Origin: Pseudoscleropodium purum
Taxonomy: Eukaryota > Streptophyta > Bryopsida > Hypnales > Brachytheciaceae
Reading direction: 5' to 3'
NCBI GenBank assembly: GCA_963969395.1
Contig: OZ017798.1
Span: 13,198,173-13,262,172, forward strand
DNA: 64,000 nucleotides
A program made the position numbers and the translations under genes. Below are positions 1 to 9,314 of this stretch, one piece after another. The first letter of the stretch is position 1. Every line of letters starts with the position of its first letter. A model generated the notes under the pieces. That model saw nothing but the letters and a program-made list of their open reading frames with translations. It had not been told where the DNA came from and did no database searches.

Positions 1-1991
1 TGTAAGCAAAAGCATAACATTTAAACTGTACTTAATATAAAAGGCACAATTTATTTTGTTTTATTCTTGAAAATTAAATGAATTTAGATAAAAGTAAAAT
101 TTTAGAATTTTGATTACTTCTATAAAATTCATGTTGTAAAGAATAGCACACTAACGGTTCTAGAATCTAAATTGCATGTAAAATTAGACAATAATTTTGC
201 TTTGTATGTATGTAATACAATGATGATGATTTTTTTGAAAAAAAGTAATTAAAAAATGATATATATTTTTTATTAACCCTAGACTTTCTTACTTTAAATT
301 TTTTTATTTTATTTTATCAATTTAGTAGTAATTCATTAGTATTACAATGAGGAAAGAATATCAAATGAAACATAGACAAAGTTTCTAAAGGCTATAATAG
401 AATAGAAAAAAATTGATAAAATAAATTATTATACAATTGTTTCTATTGAAATAATATACATGAAAGTCAAAAAAATTTAAAGAAAATTGTCACATATACC
501 ATTAAATAAAATTTTGGTTAAATAGTCATTTGATTACACTACCACAAGTTTCTCACCATCACATTCATTTTTCATAGAAAACTTGAACTTCATGAGTTTT
601 GTAAACCAATTCAATATTCTCTTTAAAAATTAGAATAGTTTTTCAAAATTTTCAATTCAATATATTTACTTTTCAAATATTTGTAGTTCCAATCAATAAA
701 GATTATATATTTTATACATATCTGAGTATTCTTTCAAAAAGTAGACATACATTTCAATTCTATTTTTTAATGTTTAATTGTATGATTCAAAAAATTCTTT
801 TGAAAGACTTTGTCACAAAATATTATTTTAAAAGTTTTCAAGCGTGTTTTGGGAATATAATATTTATTTATATTTCTATAATGCATCAATTACTTTCAAT
901 GTATTTTTTTAGATGAATTTTATAATTTAAAAATAACTTAAAGATTATGATAGAAATAGAAAAGAGTTAATGAAAAGGTATTTAAATTTGAATAAATTAC
1001 AAATAAGCAATCATAAAATCTATATTTGTACAAAAACTGATTTGTAAAAACAAATTCTTGAGTGGTTGGTATGAATACAAAAATACAAATATCTTGATTT
1101 TTCCTCTTTGATATTTTTTCTTCTTGTGAAACTTGAAATTTTGATTCAAATTTTGAATTGCTTTTAAAGGTTTCATTTCAAAAAAAATACTTTGAATACT
1201 TCTATTGTTTATATTAAAGAAAAAACAAATTGTATTTGAACTTTCAAGTTTGTTTTTTGAGAAATTGTGATATTTTAATATTTAAATAATATAGTTGGTG
1301 AGATACAAATAAAATTATAAGTATTATAGATGTAATTAAAAATACTTAAGACTTAAAATATACCTATGTAAACTATCATTAATATGTGATACAATATTGC
1401 TCTATTTTGCATTTTTTGTAAACTTGCATCTATGATTGTAAATTCTTAGTTGCAATGTATTCTTTATGATGATTTTAAAGTATTTTTAAGGTAAAATAGA
1501 ATGTATTCAATTAAGAGTCAAATTGCTAATGGTGTTTAACTAAAAATTATATCAATATGAAATTAAAATTTCTTAGATTTATGAGCTTATAACAAATACA
1601 GGTTAAAAAAAATCTTTTGAATATTACCATAGATGTTTCAAATTTAGAATTAAAAAAAATATTTAGTGGATTTTATTAATTTTTATATCAAATTCAATAA
1701 TCCATTAACATTCAAATATTTATATCAAATTACAATGTACATCAAAATTTTAAAAGTTAATTAATAAATTGATCATAAGAGAGATTGAAATTTGATTACT
1801 AATAAAACATTTAGTCTTCATGAAAATTTCATATTGTATTCAACTTTGAACTTGAAATCAATTTGTCATTTTTTCATGCATAAGAATTGAATACTATCCC
1901 CAATAGATTTTCCATACATAATGGTCATACAACCAAAATTCTTCTTCTCTCTTAAGAATTGAATTGAATGAAATTTTTTTAATGATAAAGT
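1..1991. other. AT-rich intergenic DNA
   Basis: Very AT-rich sequence with long A and T runs and no reading frame of useful length on either strand. I see no gene, RNA gene or clear transposon end. The last part, with CT-rich stretches near 1940-1955, is presumably the promoter and leader of the gene that starts at 1992. Confidence 0.6.
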
Positions 1992-2513
1992 ATGCATCAA
2001 AGCAATAATAAATCAATAATTGATCCTCAAAATAAGATAAAAACAAAAGAAGAATTAGACAATACTATTCTCATAAAAATATTGTATGAAGCTATTACCA
2101 AAGAAGACATTGTAAGTTTGAAATCTTGTTTGTCATCCGAACTTGATTGGTGGTACCATGGACCACTTGGTCATCAACATATGAAATTTTTATTAACAGG
2201 TAGTACTAATTGCAAGACATATTATTTCAATCCAAATGAAATATGGGTAATTGGAAATAGGGTATTTGTAGAAGGTGTTGGAAGAATACCTAATGGGTCA
2301 TGGGTTCACATATGGACAATAAAGGACAATTTATGTGTAGTTTTACGAGAATATTGCAATACAGCTATAATGGTTACAAATGTAGCTCTTTCTTTGGATG
2401 AAAACAATAAAAATTATCAAGATGTTTCCTACATTTGGCAAAGTCATCTTGCTCGAATACGAGACATGAATAAACCTGGAATTGTTCTAGCTATTGAAAT
2501 GACCAAATCATGA
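1992..2513 (+). CDS. Wound-induced protein 1 / SAG20-like NTF2-fold protein
   Basis: Intronless frame of 173 residues starting at a real ATG. After a polar N-terminus, residues about 22-150 resemble the plant wound-induced protein 1 / senescence-associated SAG20 family, a small NTF2/SnoaL-like fold. Visible landmarks are a helical start (LIKILYEAITKED), the WWYHGPLGHQHM stretch, IGNRVFVEG, WVHIWTIKDN and LREYCNTAIMVT, and a C-terminal IWQSHLARIRDMNKPGIVLAI block. Family length is usually about 110-190 residues, so this looks complete. In other plants these transcripts rise on wounding, pathogen attack or senescence; the biochemical activity is unknown. There is no signal peptide or membrane segment, so it is probably cytosolic. 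The gene is as AT-rich as its surroundings, but the intact frame and conserved motifs argue that it is functional. Confidence 0.85.
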   Translation: MHQSNNKSIIDPQNKIKTKEELDNTILIKILYEAITKEDIVSLKSCLSSELDWWYHGPLGHQHMKFLLTGSTNCKTYYFNPNEIWVIGNRVFVEGVGRIPNGSWVHIWTIKDNLCVVLREYCNTAIMVTNVALSLDENNKNYQDVSYIWQSHLARIRDMNKPGIVLAIEMTKS

Positions 2514-3985
2514 CTTTTTTCCAATCAAGATAGGAAAAAATATATGATTTTTTTCCTTATATTAGAATAATAACATATAAGAATTGTTATCTTTCTACGT
2601 AAAATTGATGACAATATAAATGAAGTCAATTGACTTTACAATAAAAGCTTATTCTTGTAACTGTAAATATATTGTATATATGACTTCAATTTACATCTAT
2701 AAGTAGGTGGTAATTAAATAAAAAGATCTATTTATCAAGGTTTCCATCCAAAAATTATCTTATGTAGAAGTTGAAGTATTTCAGTTATTAAGTAGCCAAC
2801 TATTTCTATTACATCTCGAACTTGAATTTGCAACTTTTGTATACTTTGGATCAATAATGATTTATTGAGAAATATTTAAATATTGGTTTTTAAAAATTAT
2901 AGTTATGGAAATTTTTTATGTTTTTTTTTAATTTGACAATGTTTGTTTGATCAATTCTTGATTGAAACAATTAAAAATTAGGTCAAGGCTAATATTATTT
3001 TAAAGATGAAATCTAACCAAATAGATAATGTCATTGAAAGACTATAATAGCTCTATTTTGAAGCTTTTTATGGGGCATTGCTATAATTTTAAAGTCCACT
3101 AGGAAAAAAAATTAGAATGATAAAATTCTTTTTGAAGACTTAAAATCTACAATGCCAATAAAATTAAGAATAGATGTTGATTTTTTTTTCTACAAATGCG
3201 TATAAAATACATATAATATTCTTAAATTGTATGAAAATTTTAAATTAATTTTGTAGAATAGTACAAGTCTTATCAAGGTATTCCGTCCTAAAATAGGTGA
3301 ACTTTTGAAACAGACAAAGATAGGAGAGGTTTCACTTGATTTTCCTTGCTTTGGAACTCCTATGTGCAAGAAATGTAAACTATTGAGGACTTACGTGTCA
3401 AACAATAAGTGTCTAGGGCTGAATTTTTTGTTGGCTTGGATGACGATTGTTTCTTGTCACGACAATTGATTGGCTTGTTTACATTGTTGTAGAGACGTGG
3501 GTTCTTATTCTGGATGCAAAAGACTTTTAGAGATTTTTTTTATGACAATCAACTTGCAATTACAATAAAGCATAATTTATTACAAAGTTTGTAGGTTTTT
3601 GGCAACAAGCATAAAGATAGAGTCCTAGCATTCAATTCATGCAAAAAAAAAAATCATTGAAATAATACAATTCATAGTGTTTTTAGATTTGTTGAATTTT
3701 TGGTTCAAAGTTGAACTTTTAAAATTGCACAAATAGTGTAGAAATTCAAATTTCACCATAGAAATTGCAAAAGTATATTCTTGCAATATTATTGAATATA
3801 GCCTCTAATTTCTAGTTGTAAAGAATAAAAATTGTTTATCTTTTTTATTCCTTTCATTGCATTTGGAAGAGTAGGGTACAATCTTCATTTCTTGAAAAAA
3901 GGTTACATTCAGATAAATTAATGTGTCCTAATTTCCAATCAAGAATATTAAATTTGTGAAGCCAAAGAATAATATATTATATATA

Positions 3986-4356
3986 GTAGAAGTACCTATT
4001 TAAAGACCCCCCTTCTAATGGCTTTATATACTAATCTCTTGTAGACAACAATTAGATGCAATGTTTTTTGAAAAAGATTCTTTATTTGTACCTTCTCAAT
4101 CACTCATCTCTCTTCTCTCTTGGTTTAGAAAGAAAGGCCAAAGCTAATTGTAATAGGTGAATCCATAAGACTGGAATGGGTTCAAATGAAAAATCCACAC
4201 TTATATTGAACAAAATATTCATTCTTGAGAAAAAAATTTATTTTTTATGCATTCTTTGTCATCCTTATATTTGCACACATTGACTTCAATTTTTCAATGA
4301 ATTTCCCATATCCCATGTGATGAAATGCTTCAGTTATCACAAATAGGTACTTCTAC
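3986..4356. mobile_element. Candidate MITE with perfect 16-bp terminal inverted repeats
   Basis: The 16-mer GTAGAAGTACCTATTT at 3986-4001 is repeated exactly in inverted orientation at 4341-4356, enclosing 371 bp without coding capacity. Size and AT content fit a non-autonomous DNA transposon. A target-site duplication is not clear. A related end (AAATAGGTACTTCTACC) occurs near 22043 without an obvious partner. Confidence 0.45.
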
Positions 4357-4463
4357 CTTACATTGCATATAAAAAATAAATTGGGAAAAGTCAAGTACTT
4401 GTACAATAACATGTTGCACCAAGTACCAATGTGCCTAAAAGTTACATCATTATAGTCCTTTGG

Positions 4464-4665
4464 GGGACCTATAGTGGACTATGTTAGGTGAGTAAGATGA
4501 CCATTACGGATACATTTTCTATTTATTAGGGGGTAGTCTAGAGACTCTTTTGGTCCATCATTGGTAGCTCACTTCAAAAATTTATAACAAATTCATACTT
4601 TGTCAAGAAAAAAATAATTTCAATTGTTCTCACTATTTCTTACATTTGTTTTTAGGTGGGAAAAA
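4464..4665 (+). repeat. Dispersed repeat family D, copy 1
   Basis: This stretch aligns with 54090-54285 in the same orientation. Shared landmarks are the phrases GTAAGATGAC, TAGAGACTCTTTT, CACTTCAAAAATTT and TTTCAATTGTTCTC in the same order and spacing. Divergence is high, so it is an old interspersed repeat of unknown class. Confidence 0.55.
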
Positions 4666-5012
4666 AAAGCTAAAACACTAGAAAAGCTAAAAATGTCATG
4701 AGGAGAAATTCCTAATTTTGACCATGATGGTCTATTCTAAAATTATAAGATACATGTGTGATGAAAATTTTAGATTTTTTTGAGTAGGTTTTGTATTTGA
4801 TATGCAATTTCTTCATTTTTTCTATTAAATAAGTTCACAGTATTTTCAAATCCCCCCATAATTAAATTTTTTTATGACTTGTAGTAGACATAAGATTTCA
4901 TCACTGAAAAATAAATATAAAAAGTTTTCATTCATATCTAATGGTCATGGGTGGGTCCTTCCAGGATTACAAATAAATTAGGTCAAAACTCCAGGGGTGG
5001 CCAAGCGCTCTC

Positions 5013-5020
5013 TAGGGTTT
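5013..5020 (-). promoter_or_regulatory. Telo-box (AAACCCTA) upstream of the basic-protein gene
   Basis: TAGGGTTT on the + strand, the complement of the plant telo-box, lies about 190 bp before the ATG at 5206 and is followed by a CT-rich leader (5031-5085). In plants this arrangement is typical of ribosomal-protein, nucleolar and other growth-linked genes, which fits the predicted product. Confidence 0.5.
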
Positions 5021-5205
5021 CGTACTAAACTCTCGTTCCTTCTTGCCTTCCTTTCTTCCTCCTTTCCCTCTCGTCTTCTCACTGCACTAGGTTTGCGTTC
5101 TCTTCTGTCTCAGCTTCAGGGGACGCAGCTCAACTCGAAGACATTGACCTAAGCCACATTAACGTTCCAAGTGCATTGGAGCTTATTCCAAGGTTTGGTA
5201 GCACT

Positions 5206-5658
5206 ATGAACAAATTCAATTTGCCGCGGCGCAACATTCAGAAGGAGAGGCGACTGAAGCGAGCAGAGAGGAGGAAGCAGAAGACTGCTCCAGCGCCCGT
5301 GAAGGTTTTGGATGTCTCCAGCAACTCCAACGCTCTTGCTTTGAAGGTATCGTCCACGCATTCTGGATATATGTCTGGAAAGAACAGGGCGAAGCTTCAA
5401 AAGAAGTGGAGGCGGGCGCAGAAGGAGGCACTGCAGTCTGGACTGGTCACTATGCACGACATTGAGATGATGACTGCCGAGGTAGAAGAAGCCGGGACGG
5501 ATGAAGGCTCCGTACAGCTTCCGAGTTTGCCGAAATCGTCGAAGAAGACGAAATTCTCCATGAAGAAGCGGGCCAAGCTGAGGACCAAGAGCTCAGGACA
5601 AGTTAGTGAACCAGCTACTATTTCTAGTGCGGGTGGCGGAGATGCAATGATGGAGTAA
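5206..5658 (+). CDS. Small basic, probably nucleolar protein (ribosome-biogenesis-like)
   Basis: Reading frame of 150 residues from ATG 5206 to TAA 5658. The frame stays open upstream through 5071, but the first in-frame ATG I see is 5206; the alternative TTG at 5176 is not a credible plant start. The protein is rich in Lys and Arg. Basic blocks lie at residues about 8-28 (RRNIQKERRLKRAERRKQK), 58-73 (KNRAKLQKKWRRAQKEAL region) and 118-134 (SSKKTKFSMKKRAKLRTKSS), separated by an acidic segment (MMTAEVEEAGTDEGS). Such alternating blocks are typical of small nucleolar or nuclear assembly factors, but I do not recognise a named family. The upstream telo-box supports a ribosome-biogenesis role. 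A GTAAGT string overlaps the stop, so a longer spliced form cannot be excluded. Confidence 0.65.
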   Translation: MNKFNLPRRNIQKERRLKRAERRKQKTAPAPVKVLDVSSNSNALALKVSSTHSGYMSGKNRAKLQKKWRRAQKEALQSGLVTMHDIEMMTAEVEEAGTDEGSVQLPSLPKSSKKTKFSMKKRAKLRTKSSGQVSEPATISSAGGGDAMME

Positions 5659-6760
5659 GTTGTATTCTGGTGCGCACATTTGATTAGGGTTATAACGAGG
5701 AGGTTTAGGGGAGAATGGACTAATTGAAACCATAGACTGGACCGGGTTGGAGTGAGAAATAGTTTTTTCGTGCACATGCTGCTTGTCCTTCTCATTGTGA
5801 CTCAGACGATGCGCGAGGAGCTTCCTGCTTTGACCGAAATTGATATTGTGATTGCAAAGCTCACAATTAGGTTAAAGGAACATAGTATCCTCCGGATGCT
5901 CTGCCTCCATCGTCAATGTGTGGTTCGAACGAAGGATCCGAACTGATCGACCTTACATTTGAGCAGAAGGAGGTTTGTAGTGTTGACTAACGCATCCACC
6001 AGGTAGTGCTTGCCATGAAGTTTTGTGAAACTTTTTTCCCAAATTTATATTACCCATTCCTCTGTTCTAGCTTCAAAACCTAATACGACCTGATTATTCA
6101 CACTAGAAAGCATGTCAAACTCTTTGACTCGTTTTTTGGGAGTGAGTACAAATTTTTGCTCATTTTGTGTGACATTATGTACCAGTGTTGGAGGGGTGCC
6201 TTTTTCCAATTCATACTGACTTTTATGTAGTGTAGTAGTGTAATATTTGTCTTTGTAAAAGCCAATTTTGACCCTGCTTTTGATACAAGCATTCTGGAAC
6301 TCGTTCTTGGGATCCGAAACCTAAATCCTAGAACTGGAACTGGAACTGCATTTGCATCTGCAAACCCTAAACCCTCCTGGAACTGTTTGCGTGGGTCCTT
6401 CTTGCTCTCGTTCAGTGAAGGTTGGGGCCCGAGGATAGTTAGGTAAGCTTATGTCCGAAAGATATCCTTGGGAAGTGAATTCAAAAGCTTCCCCCGCCTG
6501 ATTGTGTCAATTATTTACAAGCTAACATTCTGAAATGTCACTTGTCACATGTGGAGATTGGCTACGCAATTGGGAAAGGGACACAAGGGAGGAAATGACC
6601 CCAATAAGTTACGGAGTATATACTAATGTTAAGTGCTTGCATTTTAAGTTGATGTGTGAATAGTACAATCAATATTTTAAAAACATATTTGTTTTGAAAA
6701 AGTTACTTCAATTAGGGGGGAATAATGAATTGGCTTATGTGTTTTAGAGTAGACTAAGGT

Positions 6761-7050
6761 AGGGTGCTCTAAAAGTGACCTGGTTTTAAATGTGACCTCC
6801 AACACAGAGGTACATTTTTCTTTCTTCAATGTACCAGAGGTGTACATTTCAGGAGGGGTTGCTTTTAGAGACCACTGTGTTTCAACTTCAAAAATTTGTA
6901 ACTAATTTTAGGAAGGTCCAAAAAATGTGAAACGACTTGGATTACATGCCAATTCCATTTTTCTTCCTAGGGAAATATATTGAATTGTTTCAAGGAGTTT
7001 AGTTTCCCCAAAATACAATCAGCTCTTACAAGGAGTACACTACCTCAGTG
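6761..7050 (+). repeat. Dispersed repeat family B, copy 1
   Basis: Aligns with 35349-35690 (same strand) and with 41690-42005 (opposite strand). Shared landmarks in order: a CTCTAAAAG-type start, the GTGTACATTT block, a TTCAACTTCA..TTT..TAACTAATTT block, CCAAAAAATxTGAAACGACTTGG, ATGCCAATTC and CCCCAAAA. It has no coding capacity. The class is unknown; it is probably a non-autonomous DNA element. Confidence 0.65.
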
Positions 7051-8324
7051 TGCCTTATGTTGTTGCTAGTCATTGGGATGTTAAAAGTGATAGTTAAGCC
7101 CTCCTCAATTTCATTAAATAAAAATAAAAATAATTTTCTGATTTTTTAAATCATAAAAAACTTGAAATTCAAGAACTTTCATATTGTAAGTCAGAACATC
7201 ACAAAACAAAGCTTGTGCAACCTGCCCATAGAGGGCTTTTCAACAATACTAAGAATGTGACTAGGGGATGTACAACCCAAGAGATGTCATCACATCAAAC
7301 AAAACAAAATAAACAAATAGCCTAACTTTCTAATTTTACAACTAAATTTTTAACAATTTAGTATTTTTAATCATACTTTGTCTCTTTCTACTTACTATTT
7401 TTTTTTTCAAGTAAGAATATTTTCTTAAAAATATTTTTTATATGTATTCTCAACTTATTTCTTCTACATATTATGGAGAGATGCAAGTTGTAGGACTTAC
7501 ACATTTATGGGTACAAAGTTTGAAAGATGAAACTTAACCATTTGAAAAAGAGTTGAATTATTCTTTTTTAAAATTCAAGTATCATAATTTTGCAATTGGT
7601 AAGTTTCTTACTATGAAAATTTAGAAGGGTGTACTCTAACAAGCTAACTAAAGGATCTACCAATTGGATTTGTTAATGAATAAATATAGATAAAGATTTT
7701 AGCCTTGCATTAGATATGAATATTTTTTAAGCAATTTTGGAGCCTCAAAGCATTGTGGTCCTTGAAGGGTTAAAACACAATCTAAAATGTAACACCTACA
7801 TTTAGCTTTAGAGGGAAACATAGATGCCTATTTTTCACTTAATTCAAAAAGTGAAGTGAAGAAGTTGTAACTAATTAACAAAGTTCAATTTAAAAGAACC
7901 ATCAAAGAAAGAATGATGTGAATTTCACTTATTGTCATGTATAGCAATAATTTCAAGTCTCTAGAATACTTAATACATATTCTATCATGCATAGAAATAA
8001 TTGCAAGTCCCTGGAATACTTGATATGGAATACATATTTTGAGGATCCTTGTATTAAAAGTTCACAACCAATTATTATTATTTATTTGTTTTCAAGATTG
8101 TTTCATTTTTTGTCCCACTTTTTACTATCTCCAAATATTGTGACCTCAAAGGGCTAGCCTTTCAAAGACATACCATGGCTTCTTGCCTCAAGTGTAAAAA
8201 GAGGCATACTTTGCAAAATATTACAAGCTTTCAAGAATACCTAATAAAAGTTGAAAAATTCTTTGAAGCAACCAAGGGAAGTTGGAACATTTCATGCTTG
8301 AAGGATGTCTAATTGAAGAGTAGT

Positions 8325-8612
8325 CATGGTTGTCATAGTGGACGGACGTCCGGTTCGCCCGTCCGTTAGAGGTCCTGTCCGTCCGATACAATCAACACAT
8401 AGTTGACTTTCTGATAACGGAAAAATAGGCCACATGGATGCCATGTGGATTAAGGAACATACTGGGCGCAAACGAGATTGTCCGTGCCCTGGATTTCGCA
8501 TTCCGAGGTGACGTGTCATTCCGCAAAATTGCACAAGTTACAAAATTAAAGCTGTCCGGACCGTCTGTCCATCCAGTCCGATGACCCTAACTCGCCCGTT
8601 ATGACAACCATG
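8325..8612. mobile_element. hAT-like MITE with 8-bp target duplication
   Basis: The ends CATGGTTGTCATAG and CGTTATGACAACCATG form terminal inverted repeats. Flanking 8-mers AGAGTAGT (8317-8324) and AGAATAGT (8613-8620) look like a target-site duplication with one mismatch, the length made by hAT elements. The 288-bp interior is much richer in GC than its surroundings and has repeated GTCCG/CGGAC words. There is no transposase, so it is non-autonomous. Confidence 0.6.
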
Positions 8613-9314
8613 AGAATAGTCAATTGTCATTATTACACTCTCTATTGTTTCAACATTGAAAATTTGTAAAACATTAATTTGAAGTACTCAAATTATTAAA
8701 TGAGGATCATTATAATCACCATTCATTTGAAAATGTATGGATCTATTTATTTTTGCTGAGAGCACGTCTAATGATGATATATTCAAGTGTAGGAGACTCA
8801 AACCCTTTTCAAAGAATAACTTACTCTTTCAAATACATCTTCTTAGGACAACTAAGAGTGCTTCATGTGACGAGATATATTCAAGTGTAGAAGCCTCCAA
8901 ATCTATTTGAGGAATGCTCATGCATATTGAACCTACAAAGAGTCAGTTTCTATGTGAATCATGTTTAGGATCTTGGCTGCCCAAACAACTCCTTTAGCTT
9001 CACACTGAAATTGACCCAATTCTTCTCAAGCTTGGCTAAAATTAAAGTCACAGCTGAGTCTCTACATTCTTGAGAAACCGGAATTATAGAATTTGCTACA
9101 CAGCGCACCTGGGTGCACTCCCAATTGAGAAGCGTCGTCCGATTTGCAGCAGATACAGGAGCTCCACTAAAGCGAGAGGGAAATCTGCGTCACTCAAATG
9201 CAGTCTTCTAGAGTAGAAAATGAAGTACAAGAATTAAATGTAAATATTTTTCTGTCAACATGGTACAAAAAAATAAAACCAAGAGGCTCATCCCGTAAAG
9301 GGAGAGCCTGTAAC

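Larger units (their letters stand above)
2514..5010. other. AT-rich intergenic DNA with two repeat remnants
   Basis: No coding frame supported. It contains a candidate inverted-repeat element (3986-4356) and a piece of a dispersed repeat (about 4464-4665), both listed separately. The rest is AT-rich sequence without recognisable structure. Confidence 0.55.
5659..9314. other. Intergenic DNA between two convergent genes
   Basis: Holds the 3' regions of the basic-protein gene (left) and the OSCA gene (right, roughly 9080-9314). Between them lie a dispersed repeat (6761-7050), a hAT-like MITE (8325-8612) and an imperfect direct repeat near 7940-8030. A short telomere-like string, AAACCCTAAACCCT, lies near 6363-6378 in a patch of higher GC (6290-6620) that has no supported reading frame. 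Confidence 0.5.

Noticed and set aside
6360..6380. Interstitial telomere array
   Set aside because: Only two AAACCCT units; better seen as a telo-box-like word.
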